This document shows positions 1-8,912 of a stretch of DNA of 64,000 nt, in pieces. This DNA is from Cyclobacteriaceae bacterium. Its GTDB lineage: Bacteria > Bacteroidota > Bacteroidia > Cytophagales > Cyclobacteriaceae. Made by a program: the position numbers and the translations under genes. Each line of letters begins with the position of its first letter. Position 1 is the first letter of the stretch. The stretch is taken from positions 1 through 64,000 of the forward strand of contig JAHBUC010000018.1 in NCBI GenBank assembly GCA_019638275.1. Reading direction: 5' to 3'. Under the pieces are notes generated by a model. It ran no database searches. It was given only the letters and a program-made list of their open reading frames with translations, and was not told the DNA's origin.

Positions 1-1
1 T

Positions 2-37
2 GGCGCTGTGGAAGTGAATGAAAAAAGCTTTGAATAA
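2..37 (+). CDS. C-terminal tail of upstream gene, probably ActD (partial)
   Basis: An open frame enters from the left edge and encodes eleven residues (GAVEVNEKSFE) before TAA at 35-37. It ends 9 nt before the actE start. In Bacteroidota the gene before actE is usually actD, a small membrane subunit of alternative complex III, so I infer that this is its C-terminus. Too little is visible to recognise the family from sequence alone. Confidence 0.45.
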   Translation, partial: GAVEVNEKSFE

Positions 38-46
38 TATCGTACG

Positions 47-712
47 ATGAAGAATACCATGAGAGTAACTGCATCATTGTTTATCGGGTTAACAGTTGCC
101 GTTATACTGGCGGGTTGCAAAGCTGGTGGCGACAAACCTGGTTTGGAATATGCTCCAAACATGTACCACTCTGTGGCCTATGAGCCTTACACCCAAATTA
201 CCGATCCTGATCAAGGCCGGTGGTTGACTTCCATCGAGTACGAAGATGGTCATGCTGAGTTCTATAACTCAAATAACCTTAACCCATTCAAAATGAATAT
301 GCGTATGCCGCCTGCAAATACGGTAAGTCGCAATAAGATGGGTTTTCTTCCTTACCGTCTGCACAAAGACAGTTTACAAAGTGCAGCAAAATTGAAAAGC
401 CCCTATGACTCCGTTACCAAAGCGTTGCTGGATGATGGAAAAGCGCTTTACATCATGTATTGCCAACACTGCCATGGCGCAAAAGGCGAAGGTGATGGCA
501 AAGTGGCTACAGGTGTGACTGTGGACGGTGTTGAGCGAAGCATGCTGGCTGGTGTGGCCAACCTGAAAGGTGATGCCTATAAAAATATTACTGAAGGCCA
601 CATCTTCCATGTGATTACCATGGGTAAAGGATTGATGGCGCCACATGGTTCTCAGATGAGTCAGGAGGATCGTTGGAAGGTTGCACACTATGTAAAAACA
701 TTGCAGAAATAA
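47..712 (+). CDS. actE: Alternative complex III subunit ActE, monoheme cytochrome c lipoprotein
   Basis: A 221-residue exported lipoprotein. The signal peptide ends in a lipobox (LAGC) with the lipidated Cys at residue 24. One c-type heme site, CQHCH, lies at residues 139-143, and Met192 or Met197 in the GKGLMAPHG segment is the likely distal ligand. ActE passes electrons within alternative complex III, the quinol:cytochrome c oxidoreductase that replaces the bc1 complex in many Bacteroidota. The following actF and cox genes fit this role. The family is recognised from architecture and context. Being membrane-tethered, it should work on the periplasmic face of the inner membrane. Confidence 0.85.
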   Translation: MKNTMRVTASLFIGLTVAVILAGCKAGGDKPGLEYAPNMYHSVAYEPYTQITDPDQGRWLTSIEYEDGHAEFYNSNNLNPFKMNMRMPPANTVSRNKMGFLPYRLHKDSLQSAAKLKSPYDSVTKALLDDGKALYIMYCQHCHGAKGEGDGKVATGVTVDGVERSMLAGVANLKGDAYKNITEGHIFHVITMGKGLMAPHGSQMSQEDRWKVAHYVKTLQK

Positions 713-748
713 ATTTAACAAAGCACAACAGGGTTAACTGAATACAAC

Positions 749-2131
749 ATGGGTCATTCAACAATAGTGGAAGAGAAATTTGTCTTTACCCAGGCAGCGA
801 AGAAGAAAATCTTTTTGTTGCTGGGAGCCGGAGTCGTGATGTTCGTGATCGGACTTATTCTGGCACAACAGGGTGGACACGATACACATGCGGAAGGGCA
901 TGGTCATGTAGCCACACAACAATTGGTTGCCAGTGCCGATGCGGCAGCGGCCAGTGATGGTCATGAAGAAGGTGAACATCATGGATCGGCAACCTGGGTG
1001 AAGCGCTTGTACACAACCCTGTGGATGAATAACATCTACTTTGTTGGTCTCGGTATTATCGGATTGTTCTTTGTGGCTATTCAATATGCTGCTCAGGCTG
1101 GCTGGTCTTCCGGAATCAAACGTATTCCGCTAGCCATGGGTAACTGGATTTTAGTAGCCTTTGGTTTAACTGTTGTGTTGTGGTTTGTAACCAATCACGA
1201 CATATTTCACTGGACACACAGTTCGCTTTATGGTGAGTATGTAGATGAAGCCAAGACGCAACCGAATCCGGGTTACGATGAAATTATTGATGGGAAAGCA
1301 CCTTACTTCTTCTGGCCAGGTAAAGCCGGTGGGTTTCCTATTTTCTACATGGCCCGTATGATCATCTTCTTTGGCATGTGGTATTGGTTCTTTATTATGA
1401 TCAGAAAGAATATGCTTGCGGAGGATTTGGAAGCCGATACAAAGTACTGGTTTAAAAACAGAATCCTTTCAGCATGGTTCCTGGTTTTCTTTGCCGTAAG
1501 TTCATCAGTGGCTGCGTGGGATTGGGTGATGAGTATTGATACACACTGGTTTAGTACCATGTTTGGTTGGTATGTATTTGCCAGTTGGTGGGTAACGGCC
1601 TTGGCTATGATCACCTTGATTGTAGTATACCTGAAAGATGCTGGTTACCTGAAGGTGGTAAACTCCAATCACCTGCACGACCTTGGAAAATTTGTATTTG
1701 CCTTTTCTATTTTCTGGACGTACATCTGGTTCGGTCAGTTTTTGTTGATCTACTACGCGAATATCCCGGAAGAAACCGTGTACTTTCTTGAACGTATGAA
1801 GACAAGTCCATACAGTTGGATATTTTACACCAACCTGATCCTGAACTTTGTGCTTCCATTCTTGTTACTGATGACAAGAGACGCCAAGCGTCACATGTCA
1901 ATGTTGAAAGTGGTTTGTCCGATAGTGATTGTAGGGCATTGGTTTGATTTTTACAACATGGTTACGCCTGGTGTAATGCAAAACAACGGTGGGTTAGGAT
2001 TTTTGGAAATCGGAACCGGTTTAATCTTTATGGCGGCTTTCCTCTGGATTACCCTGAATAGCCTCTCCAAGATACCGTTGTTCGGTAAGAATCATCCCCT
2101 GTTAGAAGAGAGTCTCCATCACCACATTTAA
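749..2131 (+). CDS. actF: Alternative complex III subunit ActF, polytopic quinol oxidoreductase subunit
   Basis: A 460-residue integral membrane protein with roughly ten hydrophobic helices, of the NrfD/ActC-related type found as ActF in alternative complex III. It is probably one of the two large membrane subunits of the quinol:cytochrome c oxidoreductase. After the first helix, residues 44-80 form a His- and Asp/Glu-rich loop (HAEGHGHV, then DGHEEGEHHG) that may bind metal. It starts 36 nt after actE and ends 12 nt before coxB, consistent with one transcript. The ActF label rests on gene order, length and membrane pattern; telling it from ActC would need an alignment. Confidence 0.8.
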   Translation: MGHSTIVEEKFVFTQAAKKKIFLLLGAGVVMFVIGLILAQQGGHDTHAEGHGHVATQQLVASADAAAASDGHEEGEHHGSATWVKRLYTTLWMNNIYFVGLGIIGLFFVAIQYAAQAGWSSGIKRIPLAMGNWILVAFGLTVVLWFVTNHDIFHWTHSSLYGEYVDEAKTQPNPGYDEIIDGKAPYFFWPGKAGGFPIFYMARMIIFFGMWYWFFIMIRKNMLAEDLEADTKYWFKNRILSAWFLVFFAVSSSVAAWDWVMSIDTHWFSTMFGWYVFASWWVTALAMITLIVVYLKDAGYLKVVNSNHLHDLGKFVFAFSIFWTYIWFGQFLLIYYANIPEETVYFLERMKTSPYSWIFYTNLILNFVLPFLLLMTRDAKRHMSMLKVVCPIVIVGHWFDFYNMVTPGVMQNNGGLGFLEIGTGLIFMAAFLWITLNSLSKIPLFGKNHPLLEESLHHHI

Positions 2132-2143
2132 TTTGATAGCATT

Positions 2144-3232
2144 ATGACGACTTTGATTGTAGTTCTTGGTGTTGTTTTGGTTCTGATGATCCTGTATCTG
2201 ATTTTCAGAATCAGTACATTGGTTAGCGTAGCTAAAGACAAAAAGGAGACTGAGGTGGATAGCAGCAATGGGCTAAACGCCATGCTCTTTATCTTATTTA
2301 TGGTGTTTGGTATCGGAGGTTTCTTCTGGTATTCCTTTGCGCACTTTGATTCGTATACCTTACCGGTTGCCTCTGAACATGGCGCGTGGACAGATACCTT
2401 GTTCTGGATCACGATGGCCGTAACAGTAGTGGCATTTGTTATCATCAGTATTATCAAGTTTGTATTCTTATACCAGTATCAATATAAAGAAGGTAGAAAG
2501 GCAAAGTTCTATCCTGATAATCATTACCTCGAATTAGCGTGGACAATTATTCCGGCTATTGTTTTGGCCTTGTTGATTTTTACGGGCTTAAGGGCATGGA
2601 ACGACATTACATCTCCTGCAGGTGAAAATGCTGAAGTAATTGAAGTGATTGCTCAGCAATTTGCATGGACGGCACGTTATCCAGGTAAAGATGATGTGCT
2701 AGGTGATTACCACTATCAAAAGATTGACGCGATCAATGAATTCGGTTTGGATTTAACCGATAACAAGACATTTGATGATTTCAAATCGCTGGAGCTTCAT
2801 CTGCCAAAAGGAAAAGAAGTGCTCTTGAAGATTCGTGCAAAAGACGTTTTACATAGTGTATTTCTTCCGCACTTCCGTGTGAAGATGGATGCTGTACCGG
2901 GTATGCCAACGCAATTTAAGTTCATTGCCACCAAGACAACTGAAGAGATGCGTGAGGAAACCGGTAATCCAGAGTTTAACTACGAACTTGCTTGTACAGA
3001 AATATGTGGAAAGGGTCACTTCTCCATGAAGATGAATGTGATCGTACACAGTGAGGAAGATTTTGCGAAATGGAAAGCTGAACAGGAGACCTGGCTGAGC
3101 CAAAATCCTGATTATTTAAAAAATGTGCCGGCAGGCTTGCGTGAGTCGGCTATGATCAAAGCGGGTATTCCAGCAGAGACCGGATTAAAGTTCACGCAGG
3201 GAGAATTTGGGACAGCAGTTGGTTCGAACTAA
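2144..3232 (+). CDS. coxB: Cytochrome c oxidase subunit II with CuA site
   Basis: A 362-residue subunit II. Three hydrophobic segments (about 3-22, 45-65 and 85-110) plus a fourth near 131-150 precede a periplasmic cupredoxin domain. The CuA ligands are all present: His237 in DVLHSVFLPHF, then Cys284, Cys288, His292 and Met295 in CTEICGKGHFSM. It accepts electrons from a c-type cytochrome and passes them to heme a in subunit I. There is no fused cytochrome c domain at the C-terminus, so the donor must be separate; ActE, or a cytochrome docked to complex III, is the obvious candidate. It lies 14 nt before coxA. Confidence 0.95.
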   Translation: MTTLIVVLGVVLVLMILYLIFRISTLVSVAKDKKETEVDSSNGLNAMLFILFMVFGIGGFFWYSFAHFDSYTLPVASEHGAWTDTLFWITMAVTVVAFVIISIIKFVFLYQYQYKEGRKAKFYPDNHYLELAWTIIPAIVLALLIFTGLRAWNDITSPAGENAEVIEVIAQQFAWTARYPGKDDVLGDYHYQKIDAINEFGLDLTDNKTFDDFKSLELHLPKGKEVLLKIRAKDVLHSVFLPHFRVKMDAVPGMPTQFKFIATKTTEEMREETGNPEFNYELACTEICGKGHFSMKMNVIVHSEEDFAKWKAEQETWLSQNPDYLKNVPAGLRESAMIKAGIPAETGLKFTQGEFGTAVGSN

Positions 3233-3246
3233 GATTTTAACAAGAC

Positions 3247-5127
3247 ATGGCAACAACACATACTCACACACACGCTGACGTTCACCACCATGATGATCAC
3301 GAACACGAGCATCATGAAGGTAATTTCTGGACGAACTATATTTTCAGTCAGGACCATAAGGTAATTGCCAAGCAATTCCTGATTACGGGTATTTTCTGGG
3401 CGCTGTTTGGCGGAACACTTTCAGTGATCTTCCGTTTGCAACTCGGTTTCCCTGAAATGAACCTGGAGTGGATGCGTCCTTTGCTGGGCGGATGGATCAC
3501 GCCTGAAGGAAAAATTGATCCTGAATTTTACCTGGCCTTGGTAACCATGCACGGTACCATCATGGTGTTCTTTGTATTGACAGCCGGGTTGAGCGGAACA
3601 TTTTCAAACTTCTTAATTCCCCTGCAAATCGGTGCCCGCGATATGGCATCCGGTTTCATGAACATGCTTTCGTATTGGTTCTTCTTCCTCTCAAGCGTTA
3701 TCATGCTGAGCTCTTTCTTTATCGAAACCGGCCCTGCCGGTGGAGGTTGGACTGTTTATCCGCCATTGAGTGCGTTGCCACAGGCTATTCAGGGATCAGG
3801 TCTTGGTATGACGTTGTGGTTGGTCTCCATGGCATTATTTATTGTAAGTACGTTGCTGGGTGGTATTAACTACATCACTACCGTAATCAACATGCGTACC
3901 CGTGGCATGTCATTCACGCGTATGCCGCTTACCATTTGGGCGTTCTTTTTTACGGCCATCATCGGTTTGTTGTCTTTCCCTGTATTGTTTGCAGCTGCCT
4001 TGCTGTTGATCTTTGATCGTAGCTTTGGCACAAGTTTCTTCCTGTCGGATATTTATATTGGTGGTGAAGCACTTTCGAACGTTGGGGGTAGCCCAATTTT
4101 GTTCCAGCATTTGTTCTGGTTCCTGGGGCACCCTGAAGTGTACATTGTACTGCTTCCTGCTCTGGGTATAACATCTGAAATTATTGCTACCAATTCTCGT
4201 AAACCAATATTTGGTTACAAGGCGATGATTGGTTCCATGCTATTCATTGCAATACTCTCGTTTATTGTGTGGGCGCACCACATGTTCGTTACCGGTATGA
4301 ATCCGTTCCTCGGTTCTATCTTCATGCTGTTAACGTTGATCATTGCCGTGCCTTCAGCTGTAAAAATCTTTAACTATGTAACCACACTTTGGAAAGGTAA
4401 CATCCGGTTTACTTCCGGTATGTTGTTCTCCATTGGTCTGGTTTCATTTTTCTTAACAGGCGGTATTACTGGTATATTTCTCGGTAACTCAGCCATCGAT
4501 ATTCAATTGCACGATACCTACTTTGTGGTGGCACACTTTCACCTGGTAATGGGTAGCGCTTCATTCTTTGGTATGCTGGCAGGTATTTACCACTGGTATC
4601 CGAAAATGTTTGGGCGAATGATGAATGAGAAATTGGGTTACATTCACTTCTGGTTTACGTTTGTTGGCGTTTACATGGTATTCTTCCCGATGCACTACAT
4701 CGGTATTGCGGGTTTCCCCAGAAGGTATTATTCTTTTACCAACTTTGACTTTGCCAGCGGGTTCACTGACTTGAATTCATTGGTTAGTATCGCGGCTATC
4801 CTAACCTTAGCGGCACAGTTTATATTCTTGTTCAATTTCTTCTACAGCATGTTCCGTGGAAGACCTGCACCTGCAAACCCGTGGAACTCCACCACATTGG
4901 AGTGGACTACGCCACGCAATCCAGGTCACGGCAACTGGCCGGGTGAGATTCCTGCAGTATACCGTTGGCCTTACGATTACAGCAAGCCAGGTGCGAAGGA
5001 AGATTTCATTCCGCAAACTGTTCCGTTCTCGGAGACTCCCGAGTCCAACCTGCCTCATGAAAATGAGTTGATCAAGTTGGAGAGCTCCAACGGAGATGCC
5101 ATTGTTGTCGAAGGAAATAAGCACTAA
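3247..5127 (+). CDS. coxA: Cytochrome c oxidase subunit I (heme-copper oxidase)
   Basis: A 626-residue catalytic subunit of an aa3-type heme-copper oxidase that reduces O2 to water and pumps protons. The heme and CuB ligands are visible: a His in TMHGTIMVFF, the His-Tyr pair in GHPEVYIVLLPALG, WAHHMF, and the two heme ligands in HDTYFVVAHFHLVMG. The GHPEVY pattern places it with type A oxidases. The first 25 residues are strikingly His-rich (ten His), and there is a hydrophilic C-terminal extension of about 70 residues. A strong hairpin terminator begins 9 nt after the stop codon. Confidence 0.96.
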   Translation: MATTHTHTHADVHHHDDHEHEHHEGNFWTNYIFSQDHKVIAKQFLITGIFWALFGGTLSVIFRLQLGFPEMNLEWMRPLLGGWITPEGKIDPEFYLALVTMHGTIMVFFVLTAGLSGTFSNFLIPLQIGARDMASGFMNMLSYWFFFLSSVIMLSSFFIETGPAGGGWTVYPPLSALPQAIQGSGLGMTLWLVSMALFIVSTLLGGINYITTVINMRTRGMSFTRMPLTIWAFFFTAIIGLLSFPVLFAAALLLIFDRSFGTSFFLSDIYIGGEALSNVGGSPILFQHLFWFLGHPEVYIVLLPALGITSEIIATNSRKPIFGYKAMIGSMLFIAILSFIVWAHHMFVTGMNPFLGSIFMLLTLIIAVPSAVKIFNYVTTLWKGNIRFTSGMLFSIGLVSFFLTGGITGIFLGNSAIDIQLHDTYFVVAHFHLVMGSASFFGMLAGIYHWYPKMFGRMMNEKLGYIHFWFTFVGVYMVFFPMHYIGIAGFPRRYYSFTNFDFASGFTDLNSLVSIAAILTLAAQFIFLFNFFYSMFRGRPAPANPWNSTTLEWTTPRNPGHGNWPGEIPAVYRWPYDYSKPGAKEDFIPQTVPFSETPESNLPHENELIKLESSNGDAIVVEGNKH

Positions 5128-5136
5128 TCACTACAG

Positions 5137-5174
5137 CAAACAAGGTTAGTCGGTCGACTAACCTTGTTTGTTTT
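5137..5174 (+). terminator. Rho-independent terminator after coxA, abutting ctaA
   Basis: A perfect 15-bp stem (5137-5151 pairing with 5156-5170) closes a GGTC loop and is followed by TTTTAT. The ctaA ATG at 5182 lies only 11 nt after the stem, which leaves no room for a separate promoter, so some transcripts probably read through. It would set a lower dose of the heme a biogenesis genes relative to the act/cox genes. Confidence 0.85.
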
Positions 5175-5181
5175 ATCTCGT

Positions 5182-6198
5182 ATGGGTCACCGCGGTTTTT
5201 ATCGGTTAAGCCTCTCTACACTCGTTGCTGTTTATATTTTAATTCTGGTGGGCGGAGTTGTCCGCAGTACCGGAGCAGGTATGGGCTGTCCGGATTGGCC
5301 AAAATGTTTTGGACAATGGGTACCGCCCACAGCTGTTGAGCAATTACCCTCAGATTACAAGGAGTTTTATTCGGACTATCGCCATGAGAAAAATGTGCGC
5401 TTTGCACGCTACCTCACAGCTTTGGGTTTTGAAAAAACAGCAAATCAGATTTTAACAGACGAAACCATTCGCGAGGAAGCGGACTTCAATCCCGTAAAAA
5501 CCTGGATTGAGTATGTGAACCGGTTGGTTGGGGTTGTTATTGGTATTTTAATTTTTGCCGTGTTCGTTCATTCGATTCGCTTTTGGAAGTCCGACAGAAA
5601 GCTGACCTGGTTGGCAGGATTCACTTTTGTGTTGGTCGGCTTTCAGGGATGGATTGGGTCCATTGTAGTTTCTACGAACCGAACGCCATGGACCATCACG
5701 GTACACATGTTTCTTGCCATGGTAATCGTTGCCCTGCTTATTTATCTCGTACATAAGGCACGGGGAGGAACTTCATTTGCTGTTCAGGGTATCGTGCCGT
5801 GGTTGTTGGGATGTTTGTTCCTGGTGTTTATTCAGATCTTTTTGGGTACCCGGGTGCGCGAGGTGGTTGACGAGGTGGCGAATCAATTGAGTGACCGGAA
5901 TGCGTGGATTTCGGCCCTGGGAATAACCTTTGTTATACACCGTTCATTTTCATGGGTAATACTGGCTTTTCATGCTGTTTTACTTAGAAATCTGTGGAAA
6001 AGTGAGGCTACGAGGGGTTTCGTTCTACCGTTATTCCTGCTAATTTTGGGCACCATTTTGAGTGGTATGGGGATGGCCTATTTTGCGGTTCCACCATTCC
6101 TTCAGCCGGTGCATTTGCTGCTGGCAACCCTCGCATTTGGTGTAGAATTTTACCTGGCACTGCAACTAAACAGAACAACTAAACCCGTGTTATCTTAA
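5182..6198 (+). CDS. ctaA: Heme A synthase (COX15/CtaA family)
   Basis: A 338-residue polytopic membrane protein that oxidises the methyl group of heme O to give heme A for the oxidase. Visible family marks are RSTGAGMGCPDWPKCFG near the N-terminus with its Cys pair, EYVNRLVGV, and conserved His in TVHMFLAM, VIHRSFSWV and QPVHLLLA. I chose ATG 5182: the frame is open from a TTG at 5164, but that codon sits inside the terminator stem and would add only six residues. It is followed 3 nt later by the heme O synthase gene, the preceding step in the pathway. Confidence 0.93.
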   Translation: MGHRGFYRLSLSTLVAVYILILVGGVVRSTGAGMGCPDWPKCFGQWVPPTAVEQLPSDYKEFYSDYRHEKNVRFARYLTALGFEKTANQILTDETIREEADFNPVKTWIEYVNRLVGVVIGILIFAVFVHSIRFWKSDRKLTWLAGFTFVLVGFQGWIGSIVVSTNRTPWTITVHMFLAMVIVALLIYLVHKARGGTSFAVQGIVPWLLGCLFLVFIQIFLGTRVREVVDEVANQLSDRNAWISALGITFVIHRSFSWVILAFHAVLLRNLWKSEATRGFVLPLFLLILGTILSGMGMAYFAVPPFLQPVHLLLATLAFGVEFYLALQLNRTTKPVLS

Positions 6199-6201
6199 CG
6201 C

Positions 6202-7098
6202 ATGGTCACCAGTCAACTTGATACATTAACCGGTTTGCAATGGGCACTCTATAAAGCGAAAGCGTATTGGGAGTTGCTTAAATTCAGATTGTCATTGTTG
6301 GTGGCCTTCTCGTGCGCGTTTGGATTTACTTTGGCCTCACCTGTTATCGATTGGAAAACATTATCAATGCTCTTTATTGGTGGCTTTCTGTTATCCGGTT
6401 CATCCATTGCCATCAACCAGGTTATTGAACGCGATCTCGACAAGTTGATGACCCGAACCATGAACCGACCACTGCCGACAGGTAGGCTGTCAGTTCAGGA
6501 AGCGCTAATTTTTGCAGCACTCTGTTTTGTGTTGAGTATCGGCATACTCATGCAGTACACGAATCTGCTAACCGTTGGTCTGTCGGTGATCTCCATGATC
6601 CTGTACAGCTTTGTGTATACTCCGTTGAAGCGTGTAGGTTCAATTGCTGTTTTTGTTGGCGCCATTCCCGGAGCATTGCCGCCACTATTGGGATGGGTTG
6701 CTGCTACCGGCACTATTTCGCATGAAGCGTTGATTATCTTTGGCATTCAATTCATCTGGCAGTTTCCACACTTTTGGGCAATTGCCTGGCTGGCAGATGA
6801 TGATTATAAAAAGGCAGGCTTTAAACTGCTTCCCTTCGGAGGTAAGAAAGATTTTAACACAGCCGTGCAGATCATGATTTATACCCTGTTCCTTTTGCCA
6901 CTGGGTTTATTACCCGCGAAGTTTGGAATTACCGGTATTGACTCCGCTGTTGTAGTAACCGTTTGCGGTGTGTTGTTTCTGGCACAAACCTTTTCATTGA
7001 TGCGTACCGGAAGTCGTGCCAGCGCGTTGCGCATTATGTTTGGATCGTTTTTCTATCTGCCCATTGTGCAGATTGCTTATTTGATGGATAAACTTTAA
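6202..7098 (+). CDS. ctaB: Protoheme IX farnesyltransferase (heme O synthase)
   Basis: A 298-residue UbiA-superfamily prenyltransferase that attaches a farnesyl group to heme B, giving heme O for CtaA. The signature Asp-rich region ERDLDKLMTRTMNRPLP is present, together with YTPLKR and the second Asp motif in ADDDYKKAGF, and about nine hydrophobic helices. Its place between heme A synthase and oxidase subunit III fits an oxidase assembly operon. Confidence 0.95.
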   Translation: MVTSQLDTLTGLQWALYKAKAYWELLKFRLSLLVAFSCAFGFTLASPVIDWKTLSMLFIGGFLLSGSSIAINQVIERDLDKLMTRTMNRPLPTGRLSVQEALIFAALCFVLSIGILMQYTNLLTVGLSVISMILYSFVYTPLKRVGSIAVFVGAIPGALPPLLGWVAATGTISHEALIIFGIQFIWQFPHFWAIAWLADDDYKKAGFKLLPFGGKKDFNTAVQIMIYTLFLLPLGLLPAKFGITGIDSAVVVTVCGVLFLAQTFSLMRTGSRASALRIMFGSFFYLPIVQIAYLMDKL

Positions 7099-7111
7099 AG
7101 GGGGGAAAGCT

Positions 7112-7705
7112 ATGAGCAGTGACATTAAAGATTTACGGATTGTTGAAGAGGCTAAGAAGCCATTGGCCATGAACCCAAAGAAGTTTGCGCTGTGGCTGTT
7201 CATGATCAGTGTGGTGATGTTGTTTGGGGCGTGGACGAGTGCCTACCTGGTTAAACGTGCGGATGCGGGTTGGGCTGAGATTATTCTGCCACAGATATTT
7301 CAACTAAATACCATTATAGTAGCCTTGAGCAGTATTTCCATGATCTGGGCAGTACGATCTGCAAGACGCGATAATATTGATCAGTTAAAAATAGCATTGG
7401 GCGTATCCTTCGTTTTGGGTATTATTTTTCTGGTTGGGCAGTACATGGCTTATGGCCAAATGGTTGCGTTAAACCAGTACTTTTCGGGCAGTAATGTGTC
7501 CCATTCTTTCCTTTGGCTTTTCCCCTGGGCGCACGGTTTACACGTGGTCAGCGGACTTGTTTTTGTGCTGATTGTGTGGGGCAATACATTCAAGTTTAAC
7601 GTCCATTCCAAAAGCATGAATCAGCTCGAAATGTGCGCTACCTATTGGCATTTTTTGGGCGGACTTTGGCTATATTTGTTCATATTCTTAATATTGAATC
7701 CTTAA
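7112..7705 (+). CDS. Cytochrome c oxidase subunit III-type protein (first copy)
   Basis: A 197-residue, five-helix subunit III homologue. Family marks are WLFPWAHGLHVVSGL and YWHFLGGLWLYLF near the C-terminus. Unusually for this window, the start is preceded by a purine-rich ribosome-binding-site-like run (AAGGGGGGAAAG, ending 5 nt before ATG). It is followed 21 nt later by a longer subunit III paralogue; two adjacent subunit III genes are common in Bacteroidota oxidase operons. I cannot tell whether both enter the same complex. Confidence 0.9.
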   Translation: MSSDIKDLRIVEEAKKPLAMNPKKFALWLFMISVVMLFGAWTSAYLVKRADAGWAEIILPQIFQLNTIIVALSSISMIWAVRSARRDNIDQLKIALGVSFVLGIIFLVGQYMAYGQMVALNQYFSGSNVSHSFLWLFPWAHGLHVVSGLVFVLIVWGNTFKFNVHSKSMNQLEMCATYWHFLGGLWLYLFIFLILNP

Positions 7706-7726
7706 ACAAAAACCTGTTTTTATACC

Positions 7727-8479
7727 ATGGCAAGCACCTCAACCGTAACCGTACCAGCACCCGGAAAATCAGCATGGGATGGCGGAGTTTCTCCGATGAA
7801 CGCCAGTTATGGCAAACTCATGATGTGGTTCTTTCTGCTTTCGGATGCCTTTACATTTTCTGCGTTGCTGATCACCTACGGACTGGTGCGTTCTTCACAC
7901 CCGGAGTACACCGGAGCCGTTGAAGATTTTGTGTTCTCACAGGCATACTGGCCAATCCCTGAAAAGGTATTTGAAGCAGTTCCGTTCTTTCATGGACTAA
8001 ATGCTCCCCTTGTTTTTGTTGGCTTGATGACGTTCATCCTGATCATGAGTTCAGTAACGATGGTATTGGCAGTTGAAGCCGGTCATCGTATGGACAAACG
8101 TGCTGTTGAAAAATGGATGCTTTGGACCATTATTGGTGGGCTTACGTTCTTAAGCTGCCAGGCTTGGGAGTGGAGCCATTTTATTCACGGCACTGATGGC
8201 GGTAGTTTATTGGCTGACGGAACAAAGATTTTCGGTGCTAATCTGTCTATCAATCAATACGGCCCTCCGGACTTTGCGGCCTTCTTTTTCTTCATTACAG
8301 GCTTTCACGGTTTTCACGTGTTTAGTGGTGTGATGTTGAACTTCTTGATTTACTACAATACGGTTACTGGTGTTTACGAAAGACGCGGACATTATGAAAT
8401 GGTGGAGAAGGTAGGTCTGTACTGGCACTTTGTAGACCTGGTGTGGGTATTCGTGTTCACATTCTTTTACCTGGTATAA
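7727..8479 (+). CDS. coxC: Cytochrome c oxidase subunit III (second copy)
   Basis: A 250-residue subunit III with about five to six hydrophobic helices. Conserved segments include GFHGFHVFSGV and YWHFVDLVWVFVF. It is longer than the preceding copy because of an inserted loop around residues 145-185 (SHFIHGTDGGSLLADG). Subunit III supports proton uptake and stability of the catalytic core in the inner membrane. It lies in the ctaA-to-subunit IV operon. Confidence 0.92.
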   Translation: MASTSTVTVPAPGKSAWDGGVSPMNASYGKLMMWFFLLSDAFTFSALLITYGLVRSSHPEYTGAVEDFVFSQAYWPIPEKVFEAVPFFHGLNAPLVFVGLMTFILIMSSVTMVLAVEAGHRMDKRAVEKWMLWTIIGGLTFLSCQAWEWSHFIHGTDGGSLLADGTKIFGANLSINQYGPPDFAAFFFFITGFHGFHVFSGVMLNFLIYYNTVTGVYERRGHYEMVEKVGLYWHFVDLVWVFVFTFFYLV

Positions 8480-8508
8480 TTACGTAACGATTAAATTCGA
8501 AATAGATC

Positions 8509-8841
8509 ATGGCGCATGTTGAAGAAACTCCACAAGTAACAGTACTTCCTCCGGATACAGCTAAGATAAAAAAGTTGTGGACCGTTGCTGGGATTTTAGG
8601 ATTGGTAACACTTCTGGAATTTGCTGTAGCCTTTTTGGTTCCGCATGAGTATAAAGACCTTCGTGTGTGGACCTTTATCTTAATGACCATTGTTAAAGCA
8701 GCCTACATTGTTGGTGAATTCATGCACTTGCGCTATGAGGCAAAGGTGTTATTATGGTCAATCTTAATTCCTATGGTATTTGTGGTGTGGATGCTGGTAG
8801 CTTTTGTGTATGAAGGCATTCAAATTGGGTTGGTTCGCTAA
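8509..8841 (+). CDS. Cytochrome c oxidase subunit IV (prokaryotic type)
   Basis: A 110-residue protein with three hydrophobic helices (roughly 24-45, 52-75 and 82-105) and the family-typical VGEFMHLRYE segment between helices two and three. This matches the small prokaryotic subunit IV (COX4_pro/CaaD-like) that stabilises the oxidase. It is the last gene before a clear terminator, so it closes the structural part of the oxidase operon. Confidence 0.88.
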   Translation: MAHVEETPQVTVLPPDTAKIKKLWTVAGILGLVTLLEFAVAFLVPHEYKDLRVWTFILMTIVKAAYIVGEFMHLRYEAKVLLWSILIPMVFVVWMLVAFVYEGIQIGLVR

Positions 8842-8863
8842 GCAATTCTTATAAAAACAGTTG

Positions 8864-8900
8864 AAGGGCTTAAGCAAATAACTTAAGCCTTTCTTTTTTT
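8864..8900 (+). terminator. Rho-independent terminator after oxidase subunit IV
   Basis: An 11-bp stem with one G-U pair (8864-8874 with 8882-8892) closes a 7-nt loop and is followed by CTTTTTTT. The next gene starts at 8913, only 12 nt after the T-run, repeating the layout seen between coxA and ctaA. Confidence 0.85.
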
Positions 8901-8912
8901 GTGATTACTGAA

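Noticed and set aside
374..721. Minus-strand ORF of 115 codons opposite actE
   Set aside because: It lies wholly antisense to a gene with a heme motif, has no family-like sequence, and its composition follows the opposite strand.
4807..5124. Minus-strand ORF of 105 codons opposite the end of coxA
   Set aside because: It is a shadow of the well-supported oxidase gene, with no start context and no recognisable domain.
5164..5181. TTG start for heme A synthase
   Set aside because: The codon lies inside the right arm of the terminator stem; ATG 5182 gives a normal N-terminus.
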